Below are positions 42,338 through 51,402 of a stretch of DNA of 64,000 nucleotides, one piece after another. The notes under the pieces were generated by a model. The model ran no database searches, was not told where the DNA came from, and saw nothing but the letters and a program-made list of their open reading frames with translations. The translations under genes were made by a program, and so were the position numbers. Each line of letters opens with the position of its first letter. The stretch's first letter is position 1. Source of the DNA: Bog-473 sp963791455 (GTDB lineage: Bacteria > Actinomycetota > Acidimicrobiia > Acidimicrobiales > RAAP-2); assembly GCA_963791455.1 (NCBI GenBank), contig CAWBSM010000003.1:248001-312000 (forward strand). Reading direction: 5' to 3'.

Positions 42338-43561
42338 ATGACGATCGACTTCCGCACCCGCGACGACGTCGACGTCGAGACGATCGACGTCGCGGACTTC
42401 TTCCGGACCCAGCTGCCCCACCTGGCGGAGGACGGCTCCGCGCTGGCCGTCCCGGGCGCGCGCGAACTGGGCGTCCAGCCGTTCACTATCGAGACGACGG
42501 CCGGTAGCTGGACGTTATCGGTCGAGGAAGATGCCGTCCGGGTGCGCGCCGGCGACGCTGGGCACGCCGCGGTGCGCCTCGACGCGGACGAGATCACCGA
42601 CATCGTCCACGACCGCCGGACGCCGATGACGCTCCTCGCGGCCGCAACGCTCGACATGCCGACCGGTAACATCAACGACTTCCTGGACTGGTGGGTCGTC
42701 CTCCGCTCGTTGCTCGATGCCCGCGCCGTCCACACCGCCGGTGACGTCACACTCACCGACCGTGACGGCCGTCCGCTCGACCTCCAGCGCTCGTTCAAGG
42801 TCGACGACGATCCAGACGAGCTGGCGTATTTCCTCGGCGAGGCGGGCTACCTCCACCTGACCGAGGTTTTCACGCCCGACGAAATGGCGCAGCTGTCCGC
42901 CGACATGGACGCCGCCCTCCCGCGCTACCACGACGGTGACGGGCGGTCCTGGTGGGCCACCACTGCCCGCGGCGAGGAGCGGGCGGTGCGCCTACAGCGG
43001 TTCCAGGAGGAGAGCCTCGCGACTGCGGCGTTGCTCCACGACGACCGGCTCCTGCGCCTCGCCTCGCTCACGGGCGACGGGCACGTGCCGCGGGACCAGG
43101 GCGGCAACAAGATCGAGGCGCTCGTCAAACCGATCGGGGTCGTCAAGGGCATCTCCGACCTGCCGTGGCACAAGGACTGCAGCCTCGGGCGGCACTCCTC
43201 GCGCTGCTGCAGCCTGACCGTCGGGATCTCGGTCACCGGCGCCGATCGACGCTCAGGCCAGCTCGGGGTCGTGGCCGGCTCCCACCGGGCCCTCGTTCAG
43301 CCCGCGTTCTTCCGCGACTCCTGGGGGCTGCCGGCGGTGCCGCTCCCGACCCGTACCGGCGACGTCACCCTCCACTGCTCGTGCACCCTGCACATGAGCT
43401 ATGCGCCGGTCGAGCGAGAACGCCGCGTCATGTACACCGACTTCGTTCTGCCCCCTCGTGCCGGTGACGATCCGGCGCCCGGCAGTGCGGGCGTTATCGA
43501 TCGGGTCCGCGAGCGGGCCTACAAAGTCGTCAGCCAGGTCCCGTCGGCCGCTCGTTCTTGA
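42338..43561 (+). CDS. phytanoyl-CoA dioxygenase-family protein with N-terminal SCP2-like domain
   Basis: The protein has 407 residues. Residues about 45-140 look like an SCP2 sterol-carrier fold (SWTLSVEEDAVRVRAG, AAVRLDADEITDIVHDRRTPMTLLAAATLDMPTGN). Residues about 155-395 are PhyH-like: FLGEAGYLHLTEVFTPDEM, the Fe(II) motif PWHKDCSLG with His278 and Asp280, and LHMSYAPVERERRVMYTDF with His352 and the 2-oxoglutarate arginine. It would hydroxylate a lipid-like substrate with O2 and 2-oxoglutarate. The fused carrier domain suggests the substrate is delivered as a hydrophobic ester. The glycosidase-like gene follows 64 bases downstream. Confidence 0.85.
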   Translation: MTIDFRTRDDVDVETIDVADFFRTQLPHLAEDGSALAVPGARELGVQPFTIETTAGSWTLSVEEDAVRVRAGDAGHAAVRLDADEITDIVHDRRTPMTLLAAATLDMPTGNINDFLDWWVVLRSLLDARAVHTAGDVTLTDRDGRPLDLQRSFKVDDDPDELAYFLGEAGYLHLTEVFTPDEMAQLSADMDAALPRYHDGDGRSWWATTARGEERAVRLQRFQEESLATAALLHDDRLLRLASLTGDGHVPRDQGGNKIEALVKPIGVVKGISDLPWHKDCSLGRHSSRCCSLTVGISVTGADRRSGQLGVVAGSHRALVQPAFFRDSWGLPAVPLPTRTGDVTLHCSCTLHMSYAPVERERRVMYTDFVLPPRAGDDPAPGSAGVIDRVRERAYKVVSQVPSAARS

Positions 43562-43625
43562 GGATCCCCGCTCACCTGCCGCTCGCCAACTTCGACTGCG
43601 ACCATCCGGAAATAGTTCACCCGAA

Positions 43626-45857
43626 GTGAGGCTGACATCGCCAAGAGGCCTCGCCGTGGACATCGCGAACGACGGGATTGTCACCCTCGGCGTCGACGAG
43701 GAGGATTGGTTCGGACCGGGATCCTGCTCGCTGCCCGCACACGTGGGTGAGTCCATAACTGCCACCGATGACCTCGGGGTCGCCTCCTCGGTAGTGGTCG
43801 CGGATGGCGACGTGCGCTGCTCGGTTCGTGCCTATGCCGATGCGCCGCTCGTTGTCTTCCGCTGCGAGGCGACGACAGAGCTATTCGGACTCGCGACCGG
43901 GGTTTTCGACAAGCCTGCGGTTGCGTGGCCGAGCTTCGACCAACCTGGGGCTCGAGCCCGCGAACGGGCGCCGTCCAATCTCAGAGCCCTTGTCTTTCAG
44001 CATTGCGAGTTTGCGCTTCCCAGCAATGCCGGCCCCGCCCTTGACGACTGGTTCCTGTTGCCTCACAGGCCTCCAACTGGCTGGCCTCTGCTCCTCACTC
44101 GGGGAGATGGCCGCACGCTCCTTGTGGCGCCACTCAACGCGTTTCACGAGATGACCATTGGGCTCAAGGATGGATCGGTCTGTTGCGGGTGGCATGGTGA
44201 CCTGCAATCGGCGCCGGCCGGCTTCGCCACCGACCTGGCGGTCCTGGCGGCCGACGGCCCCCGGGCCGCGCTCGACGCCTGGGGCCGAATGTTGCTCGCC
44301 GCAGCTGGGACCGTACGTCCGGGACGTTGGCCTGACGCGGTTGGATCACGGCCGTCCTACTGGACTGACAATGGGTCCGCGTACTGGTACAAGACGGAAC
44401 CGGGCCTGGACGCCGAGGGCTCGATCGTCGCGGCGGTCGACGACCTTCGGTCGAAGGGGGTGTCGCTCGGCGCGGTCCAGCTGGACTCGTGGTTCTATCC
44501 GCACGCTGAAATGCGACCGTTCAACACGGACGAATGGTTGGTGCCACCGAGCGCGATGATCGCTTGGGAGGAGCGTCCCGATGCCCTGCCTGATGGCATT
44601 CCCTCACTGCGGAAGCGACTGGGCAATCCGCCGCTGGTGGCACACATGCGCCACTTGTCTAGCGACTCCCCGATGGTCGCTGTCGCACCGACCTGGACGG
44701 ACGGCCCCTATGCGGCGCCCTCGACCCCAGAGGCCTACGAGCGCTGGCTGGACCAGTGCCGAGCGTGGGGCGTCGAGACCCTCGAACACGATTGGTTGGT
44801 TGAGGTGTTCTTTGGCGTGCGCGAGATGCGTGCGAGACCGGGTCGGGCTGCCGCCTGGCAAGAAGGGATCGACGCCGCTGCCCGAGAGCGAGGTGTCACC
44901 CTGCAGTGGTGTATGGGTACGCCCGCCGACTTCGCCCAAACCACGACACTGACTCAGGTGACGTCGGTCCGTACCAGCGGCGATCACGGCTACATTGCGA
45001 CGCCTGGCCAATTGTGGGCGTGGTTCTGTACGACGAATGCTTTGGTTGGCAGTCTCGGCTTAATGCCCTTCAAGGACGTATTCCGCGCTGATCCCGAGGT
45101 GGCCGGGCAGACCGGCGAGCCGGAGGCCCTGTTGTCGGCACTCTCCACCGGGCCAGTAGGCCTTGGCGACCGCGTAGGGCACACCGATCCAGCGATCGCC
45201 CTGCGAACGTGCCGAGCCGATGGTCTGCTCATCAAGCCGCATTCCCCGATTGCAGCAATCGACGAATCGCTCATGTCAGGACCGGCCTTCAACCCGGTCC
45301 CGCTCGTGGCAACGTGCCGGACTGAGCATCCCGCTGGAGGTTGGAGGTACGTAGTGGCGATGCATGCCAACCCGGCAGAGGAGCCCATCTCGGGCGAGAT
45401 CCGTCTCTCGTCGTTGCAGAATCCGATCACAAACCAGGGCGAGGTGGATGACGAAGGAAGTGTCAACACCTTCGTCGTGTGGAATTGGCGGACTGGGACC
45501 GCAGAGCGACTTCCAGCCGACGCCACAATCCCCGTGTTCCTCGAGAGAGAGGACTGGACCTTCCATGTCCTGGCGCCGGTGCTGCCTTCGGGGATTGCTG
45601 TCATCGGCGACGTGACCAAGTTCGTCACAGCCGGAGATGCCCGGATCGAGGTATTCAATACTGCGGGAGGCGTCCGCCTGATCGTCAAGGGTGCCGGGGA
45701 GTTCGTAACGGTTACGGGGTGGGCTGAGACCACTCCGATCTCGCCCGACCGAACCGTCACTCACGATCCGTCGACCGGAATTTGGACCATCGGCATCGAG
45801 GTGCCGACTCGCGGGTGGACCACAATCGCAGTCGACGCGGGACCTCACCCGCGTTGA
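43626..45857 (+). CDS. GH36/raffinose-synthase-like glycosidase homologue
   Basis: A protein of about 743 residues. A beta-rich N-terminal domain is followed by a TIM-barrel core: PSYWTDNGSAYWYKTEP, LGAVQLDSWFYPH, EHDWLVEVFFG and TLQWCMGTPADFAQ. The Q-L-D-S-W strand places an aspartate where GH36-type enzymes carry the nucleophile, and the two W-D motifs fit melibiase/Sip-like barrels. A C-terminal beta-domain ends the protein. No signal peptide is seen. The substrate is uncertain, and some homologues have lost activity. GTG 43626 is chosen as the first start past the PhyH gene; farther upstream starts overlap it. Confidence 0.65.
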   Translation: MRLTSPRGLAVDIANDGIVTLGVDEEDWFGPGSCSLPAHVGESITATDDLGVASSVVVADGDVRCSVRAYADAPLVVFRCEATTELFGLATGVFDKPAVAWPSFDQPGARARERAPSNLRALVFQHCEFALPSNAGPALDDWFLLPHRPPTGWPLLLTRGDGRTLLVAPLNAFHEMTIGLKDGSVCCGWHGDLQSAPAGFATDLAVLAADGPRAALDAWGRMLLAAAGTVRPGRWPDAVGSRPSYWTDNGSAYWYKTEPGLDAEGSIVAAVDDLRSKGVSLGAVQLDSWFYPHAEMRPFNTDEWLVPPSAMIAWEERPDALPDGIPSLRKRLGNPPLVAHMRHLSSDSPMVAVAPTWTDGPYAAPSTPEAYERWLDQCRAWGVETLEHDWLVEVFFGVREMRARPGRAAAWQEGIDAAARERGVTLQWCMGTPADFAQTTTLTQVTSVRTSGDHGYIATPGQLWAWFCTTNALVGSLGLMPFKDVFRADPEVAGQTGEPEALLSALSTGPVGLGDRVGHTDPAIALRTCRADGLLIKPHSPIAAIDESLMSGPAFNPVPLVATCRTEHPAGGWRYVVAMHANPAEEPISGEIRLSSLQNPITNQGEVDDEGSVNTFVVWNWRTGTAERLPADATIPVFLEREDWTFHVLAPVLPSGIAVIGDVTKFVTAGDARIEVFNTAGGVRLIVKGAGEFVTVTGWAETTPISPDRTVTHDPSTGIWTIGIEVPTRGWTTIAVDAGPHPR

Positions 45858-45942
45858 CCACTGCCAACCCCCGCCCGCATGCCGGCGCAGCGGCGCAACC
45901 GATCGCAACGACCCGGCTCCGGCGCGGGCTCTTCCCCGAGAG

Positions 45943-48045
45943 TCAGGCCGAGGCGACGATCCCACTCAGCGGTGCCACGAGGTGCGTGCCCGTGGGTGCC
46001 CCGAGGAACGTGGCGTCGCCGTACGAGTACACCGCGCCATTGCCGCCGGTCAGCCAGTAGCCCTGACCGTCGGGCGTGGCGGTCATCCCGACGACGCTCG
46101 GCTGCCCGACGATGCCCTGGCCCGGCACCGAGCCGTGATACGCGGCGTCCCCGAAAGAGAACACCCCGCCGTCGCCCGCCACGAGCCAGTAGCCGCGTCC
46201 GTCTCCGCTCGCTGCCATGCCTGCGACGGGTGAGACCAGGTGGAGGCTGCCCGCCGACCCATAGAAGCTGGTCCCGAAGCTGAAGATGCCCCCGTCGCTG
46301 GCGACCAGCCAGTAGCCGCCTGAGCTCCCGGCCGCCATGCCCACGACGGGTTCGTTGAGCGACTTGCCCCCCATCGAACCGGTGAAGGACGCGTCCCCGA
46401 AAGCGAACACCCCGCCGTCGGAGGCCACCAGCCAGTAGCCCTGCCCGTCCTTCGTGGGAGCCATCCCGACAATCGGAGCATTGAGGTGCTGGCCGCCCAT
46501 GGAACCGAAGAACACGGCGTCCCCGAAGGAGAACACACCGCCGTCGGAGGCCACCAGCCAGTAGCCATTGCCGTCCGGGGTCGAGGCCATCCCGACAATC
46601 GGGGCATTGAGGTGTTGGCCGCCCATGGAACCGCGAAACGTGGCCGTCCCGTAGGCGAAGACGCCTCCGTCACGGGCAGCCAGAAGGTAACCCTGGCTCG
46701 ATGCCGGTGGGAAGGTCATCTGCTCCACGAAGGAGCGTAGGCCCGGATCGTTGCCGTTTCCTTCCGTGGCAGTGGTGCCCACCGCAGTGCACCCCACGCC
46801 GGCAGTACATGACACAGAATTCAACAGATCGATCGGACCGACTTCCGGGCTCGGCTCGATCGACCAGGACGACCCGTTCCAGTACTCGACGAAGGCCTGG
46901 GGATGGAAGCCGCTGCCACCGCCACCCCCGAAGCTGCCGTAGGAGCCGACGGCCCAGCAGCTCGAGGGTCCCACGCACGAGATGCTGCTCACGATGGCTG
47001 GCTCCGGCGTCCCGCTCGGCACGGGGACCGTGCCCGAGACATCTGTCCACGCCGAGCCGTTCCACCGCTCCATCAGGAGGCCCGAAGCCTGGCCCGAAGC
47101 GTCTGTGGCGGCCCCAGAGGCCCAGCAGCCGGTGGCGGAGAGGCACTCGATGCCATAGAGGAAGCCGCCACCGGGTGTCGGCTTGGTCGTGCTCGGCACG
47201 ACCGTCCAGGACGAGCCGTCCCAGTGCTCGATCAAACCCTGATCGCCGACCGCGCCGGGATAGATCGGTAGGAAGTTCGGATTTTGCTGCTCCGGACCGG
47301 TGTTACCGACCGCCCAGCAATTGTCGGCACCAAGGCAGTCGACGCCCAAAAGCTCGTCGTACGTTTGCCCGGTGTCGGCGCCGGGGAGGATGGTCCACGA
47401 CGACCCGTTCCACTGCTCGATCAGGGCGTTCAGGTTCCCTCCGGTGATGGCGGTCGTGTAGCCGACAGCGACGCAGTCCGAAGGTGACGTGCAGGTGACA
47501 CCCTGGAGGAATGCACCCACGACCCCGTTGCCGCCCGGCATGGGGGTCGGCACGACCGACCAGCTGGAGCCGTTCCAGTTCTCCACGAGCGCGCCGGTCG
47601 AGTTTCCGTTTCCGCCGGCTTCCAGCTCGGTCCCGACCGCCCAACAGTCGATCGGGTTGGGACAGGCGATGTTGAAGAGGCCACCTTCGACTCCCGCCGG
47701 GAGCGGAGCTCCGGTGCTGTAGATCCAGCTCGCACCGTTCCAAGAATCGATGAGCGGCGTGGGCACGGTGTTCGGGGAGCTGAGGTCGCCGAGCGTGACC
47801 CCGGCCGCGAAGCATTGGGTGCCGCTGGCGCAGGCTGTTCCGAGGAGGACGTCGTCCTCGCCACTGCCGGGCACGGTCGAGACTGACCAGCCGGACGTGG
47901 CACCGCTGCTCGCCATGGGAGCGACGACCGTGAGCAGGCCACTCAAGAGCAAGGTCAACGCAACGAGAGCCGCGCCGAGCGTCCGCCAACGGGGGCCAGC
48001 CGCGGCATGAGACGGTCCACTGGGTACATGGCTGCGACATCCCAT
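45943..48045 (-). CDS. large secreted protein with two kinds of propeller-like repeats
   Basis: The protein has about 700 residues. A signal peptide (LGAALVALTLLLSGLLTVVA) precedes seven N-terminal repeats, each with a cysteine pair C-x5-C-x-A-x-G, then a WNGSSW motif (for example CTSPSDCVAVG, CLGADNCWAVG, CVGPSSCWAVG). The C-terminal third has six repeats of about 42 residues with GYWLVASDGGVFSFGDA and GSMGG(Q/K)xLN(A/E)PxVGMA. Both look like beta-propeller blades; the first set is probably disulphide-stapled. Cell-surface recognition or adhesion is a reasonable guess. The start is uncertain (48045 used; the frame runs to 48189). No anchor is seen. Confidence 0.85.
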   Translation of the reverse strand: MGCRSHVPSGPSHAAAGPRWRTLGAALVALTLLLSGLLTVVAPMASSGATSGWSVSTVPGSGEDDVLLGTACASGTQCFAAGVTLGDLSSPNTVPTPLIDSWNGASWIYSTGAPLPAGVEGGLFNIACPNPIDCWAVGTELEAGGNGNSTGALVENWNGSSWSVVPTPMPGGNGVVGAFLQGVTCTSPSDCVAVGYTTAITGGNLNALIEQWNGSSWTILPGADTGQTYDELLGVDCLGADNCWAVGNTGPEQQNPNFLPIYPGAVGDQGLIEHWDGSSWTVVPSTTKPTPGGGFLYGIECLSATGCWASGAATDASGQASGLLMERWNGSAWTDVSGTVPVPSGTPEPAIVSSISCVGPSSCWAVGSYGSFGGGGGSGFHPQAFVEYWNGSSWSIEPSPEVGPIDLLNSVSCTAGVGCTAVGTTATEGNGNDPGLRSFVEQMTFPPASSQGYLLAARDGGVFAYGTATFRGSMGGQHLNAPIVGMASTPDGNGYWLVASDGGVFSFGDAVFFGSMGGQHLNAPIVGMAPTKDGQGYWLVASDGGVFAFGDASFTGSMGGKSLNEPVVGMAAGSSGGYWLVASDGGIFSFGTSFYGSAGSLHLVSPVAGMAASGDGRGYWLVAGDGGVFSFGDAAYHGSVPGQGIVGQPSVVGMTATPDGQGYWLTGGNGAVYSYGDATFLGAPTGTHLVAPLSGIVASA

Positions 48046-48219
48046 GGGGAGACAATCGTTGCAGGCGGTTGGCCACGGGGAATGGATGGTCGTTTCGTAA
48101 GCGCTACCGCGACCGTCCTGGCGTGCTGGCGTTGCGGCGGGCACCGTCATGTAATGGAGCCCGTTACGCTCGCCATGGTCCTCCGTCACAGACTGGCGCT
48201 GGGGCTCACACTTCGACCG

Positions 48220-49848
48220 TCATGGAGGCCGGGGGCCGCCTTCGCCCACGAAAGCGGCCTTGAGCACCGCTTTGTCGACCTTTCCGGCCACGTTACGTGG
48301 GAGCGAAGCGACAACCTCGATCTGCTCGGGCCACGCGATACGTCGAAGGCCGGCTTCCTTGAGGTAGGCGCACGCCAACGCAGAGGTCAGCGGCTGAGCA
48401 CCGGGAGTGAGCTCCAGGGCGGCACACACCCGCTCACCGGTTCGCTCGTCAGGCAGTCCGAACACGGCAACGTCCACAATGTCGGGATGGGCTCTGAGCA
48501 GATCTTCGACCTCTGCGGTAGCGACGTTCTCTCCATTGCGGATCACTATGTCCTTCAATCGACCTGTGATGCGCACGAAGCCGTCCGAATCAACGGTGCC
48601 GAGGTCTCCGGTTCGAATAAATCCGTCATCGTCGAAGACCTCGGCGTCTAGCGCCGCATTCACGTAGCCCAACATTTGCTGCGGAGCTTGGACTCGGAGC
48701 TCGCCCACCTCACCGGCGTCAAGCACACGACCATCGGATCCGACTACTCGGATTGTCACTTCGGGCAGCGGCCTGCCTTCGGTATCGGACAGCTTCTCGT
48801 CGGGATCTTGTGGCCTCCCCATAGTGAGCACCGGTGCTTCAGTCAGCCCCCATCCCGAGAGAATGCCCACTCCCCCCAGCTCGCGTTTGATCCGCGCATG
48901 AAGGCCCGGTGGCTTCGGAGCACCTCCACCCGGACAGCACCGCAGAAACGGAAAGACTGCCTTATTCGGTTGGGCTGCCTGGGCTTCCAAATAGGCGAGG
49001 TGAAAGGCGGTACCAGAACCGGCCATGGTGACCCGTTCGCGGGCCAGGACGGCCGTGGTGCCTTCCCGCGAGAACTTCTCAATGAGGATAAGCGTTGCTC
49101 CGCTCAGCAAAGCCGCAAAAAGATTGACCGCCCCTCCGATGTGCGCAATAGGAAACGCGATTCCACTCCTATCTTCCGCGGTCATTCCCAGGTGGTCGCT
49201 CATCCCGGCGGCACAAGAAAACAATGACTGGTCGGTGTGGCGGCAACCCTTCGGCACGCCCGACGACCCCGAGGTATAGAAGAGCCACTGCGCGGGCTTC
49301 TGTACCGTGCCGCTTTGCGATTTGACCGATTGCAATGACGTGGACTCCCCCAGCACTTCATCGATCGTCCACACCACTGGACTCCCACCACGGTCCGTCG
49401 ACAATGTGTCAGCCATGCCCTGGTAGTCGACATCACCCCATCTCCTGACGACGATCATGGCGTCGACGTCCGCTTCGTCGAGAATGTGGCCGATCTCGCG
49501 CTCGCGATACATAGGAATGATGGGGTTCTGTACCGCTTCAAGCCGAGAGAGGGCGACCATGATGATCAGGGCCTCCATGGTTGTCGGCAGAACCCACGAC
49601 ACGAGCGAGTTCGGGCTCACCCCAAGGCTCGAGAGCCGTTGGGCCGCACGTGTCGACTCGTCTCGAAATTCTCCGCACGTCATCCGACGACCCCGGTCAT
49701 CCACCAAGAAGGAACTGTTCGGTTTCCGGCGAGCTCTCGCCTCGACGAGATTCGCCAAGGAGGCCCGGCTCGCACCGACACGAGCCCACATCGCTTCTTG
49801 AATACGCTGGCGATCCTCTATCACAACCACTTCTCCAAGCGCTCGCAC
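48220..49848 (-). CDS. AMP-forming acyl-CoA synthetase/ligase
   Basis: The protein has 542 residues and belongs to the ANL superfamily. LFYTSGSSGVPKGCRHTDQS is the P-loop A3 motif; GWGLTEAPV is the A5 motif; DDDGFIRTGDLGTVDSDGFVRITGRLKDIVIRNGENVATAEVED carries A7-A8; and the A10 lysine lies in LPRNVAGKVDKAVLK. It activates a carboxylic acid to its CoA thioester via an acyl-adenylate. It is the first biochemical step expected for the catabolic cluster to its right; the substrate is not deducible. On the minus strand, 87 bases downstream of the Abhydrolase_10-type gene. Confidence 0.94.
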   Translation of the reverse strand: MRALGEVVVIEDRQRIQEAMWARVGASRASLANLVEARARRKPNSSFLVDDRGRRMTCGEFRDESTRAAQRLSSLGVSPNSLVSWVLPTTMEALIIMVALSRLEAVQNPIIPMYREREIGHILDEADVDAMIVVRRWGDVDYQGMADTLSTDRGGSPVVWTIDEVLGESTSLQSVKSQSGTVQKPAQWLFYTSGSSGVPKGCRHTDQSLFSCAAGMSDHLGMTAEDRSGIAFPIAHIGGAVNLFAALLSGATLILIEKFSREGTTAVLARERVTMAGSGTAFHLAYLEAQAAQPNKAVFPFLRCCPGGGAPKPPGLHARIKRELGGVGILSGWGLTEAPVLTMGRPQDPDEKLSDTEGRPLPEVTIRVVGSDGRVLDAGEVGELRVQAPQQMLGYVNAALDAEVFDDDGFIRTGDLGTVDSDGFVRITGRLKDIVIRNGENVATAEVEDLLRAHPDIVDVAVFGLPDERTGERVCAALELTPGAQPLTSALACAYLKEAGLRRIAWPEQIEVVASLPRNVAGKVDKAVLKAAFVGEGGPRPP

Positions 49849-49935
49849 AGAGATTCACTCAGCGCAGTCTCTTGGTTACGGAGCGCCACCCGCCACGCTC
49901 GGAACAATCGACGGTGGGTCCACGGTACAACGCCC

Positions 49936-51237
49936 CTAAGTGAGGTTGCCACCCAGAGCAGGAGCGGACAACTTCGCCGCGTCCTCGGGCAGCAGAAAGC
50001 GATCATCAACGAGGCGCCGGAGAGCCTTTTGCCATTGGCGCTGATACGTCTCCGGGTGGCCGTACATACCAAGCAGTCTTTCCCTATCGAATGGAACGTA
50101 TTCTCCGTGGGTTGGGCCGCATTGACAGCGCGCTAGATACTTCCCCCGAGGTACCTCGATCCACGGAACACGCACACCACCCAGTGCATTGCCGCAATGA
50201 TCGCGGGCGACGCCGTCAGCCTGGCGTGGATCACGCTCGATCTTCGGTGCGTGTGGCATCGGCACCCCTTCAGTAACCCAGCGATCCATCGCAGCCAGCA
50301 CAGCGGCCACCACCAGGTCATAGCGTTCTGATGTGTGATGATGACCATCGCCGGTCTGACCTACGTGGTGACTGCCGACCTGATGCGGGGAACCTGGAAG
50401 CTCGATACCCCGAATTCGCGGGTACTCGCAGTCGGGTGGAGCAGTGCACGGGTTCACGATCGTCCCTACGACCTCCGCTTCACTCAACACGTTTACGAGG
50501 ACTGCGTCGATGGGAGCCGCGGATGGTGGCCCCGACACAATGAGTGCATAGCCGTCGAACAGCGCTCGCCCGTCGTCCATTCGCGAACGCTCGTGCCAGC
50601 CGCCATCGAGGAACAAGCGCCAAAAATTGGCCGTTTGCGAGAGGCCGCAGCCGTAGATCGATTGCAGACCCAGGTCGGAGAAGGCCGGAGAACCCCGAAG
50701 CAGATTTGCAACCTGAGTAACGATGTGATGGCCCTGCGGGTGCGCCATCGCCATATTCCACCTCAGCGCCACTGAGTCGCTTCCGCCCGGCCCCGCAGAG
50801 GATCGGAACGGAGGAGAGGCTGTGAAGGTCGGGAGGTGGAGGGCGGCGTAACGGCTCGGATCGGTATTCTTGACGGCGTCGAGACCGCCGACATAGCCGT
50901 ACTTTTCGCCGAATGAGCTGTTATGCACGCTCACGCCAACCCAGACGTGGCCTTGGTGCATCAGCCATGCCGCACTATCCCAACTGGCGGGCATCTCACG
51001 GATCATGTGCAAAGGATCGAAGAAGGCCGAGCCACTCGACCGGGAGCCGTCGACCGGCCGTCGTACCAAGAACCGGGTCGCGAACGGTGCAGCCGTTGCC
51101 AGCGACAGGCCGTTCGGGTCGACAGCATCGGCCAGTCCCTCTACGAACCACTCCTCCTGGACGTAGCCCTGGACTTCGAGGTCCTGGGGCCCCTCCGTCA
51201 GAAACGGGCCGCTCAGTGAGGGTGAGGACGTCATCAT
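49936..51237 (-). CDS. alpha/beta-hydrolase-domain protein (Abhydrolase_10-like)
   Basis: The protein has 433 residues. The order VNPNGLSLATAAPFATRFLVRRP, ASWDSAAWLMHQGHVWVGVSVHNSS, YGCGLSQTANFWRLFLDGGW and a C-terminal WVTEGVPMPHAPKIERD, with CGNALGGVRVPWIEVP, is the arrangement of a large, uncharacterised hydrolase family (from memory Abhydrolase_10). GCGLSQTANF is a nucleophile elbow with serine. It may cleave an ester or lactone of the cluster's substrate. The 18-bp palindrome lies 100 bases upstream, shared with the divergent amidohydrolase. Confidence 0.7.
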   Translation of the reverse strand: MMTSSPSLSGPFLTEGPQDLEVQGYVQEEWFVEGLADAVDPNGLSLATAAPFATRFLVRRPVDGSRSSGSAFFDPLHMIREMPASWDSAAWLMHQGHVWVGVSVHNSSFGEKYGYVGGLDAVKNTDPSRYAALHLPTFTASPPFRSSAGPGGSDSVALRWNMAMAHPQGHHIVTQVANLLRGSPAFSDLGLQSIYGCGLSQTANFWRLFLDGGWHERSRMDDGRALFDGYALIVSGPPSAAPIDAVLVNVLSEAEVVGTIVNPCTAPPDCEYPRIRGIELPGSPHQVGSHHVGQTGDGHHHTSERYDLVVAAVLAAMDRWVTEGVPMPHAPKIERDPRQADGVARDHCGNALGGVRVPWIEVPRGKYLARCQCGPTHGEYVPFDRERLLGMYGHPETYQRQWQKALRRLVDDRFLLPEDAAKLSAPALGGNLT

Positions 51238-51336
51238 GACCGCGGCTCAGCCGGAATACTCGATGCGGATGGCATCAGGCGTGCTGTAAATCCCTCGTCT
51301 CCACTCAATGGCGGTCGACCGATCGCTGGAACACGC

Positions 51337-51354
51337 CCATAGCTTCTACTATGG
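51337..51354. promoter_or_regulatory. 18-bp palindrome, site 1 (candidate TetR operator)
   Basis: CCATAG-CTTCTA-CTATGG is a perfect 6-6-6 inverted repeat. It lies between the divergent Abhydrolase_10-type and amidohydrolase genes. TATGGT at 51350 could be a -10 element with TGGAAC at 51327 (17-base spacing). Sister sites occur at 52642 and 55007. Confidence 0.7.
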
Positions 51355-51402
51355 TTTAGGAAAAATATCAATCCTGGCTGTCCGCAACGAAAGGCCGTAT
51401 TT

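Noticed and set aside
45943..46680. Tandem DNA repeats in the secreted protein gene
   Set aside because: These are the coding reflection of the 42-residue protein repeats, not a separate repeat element.
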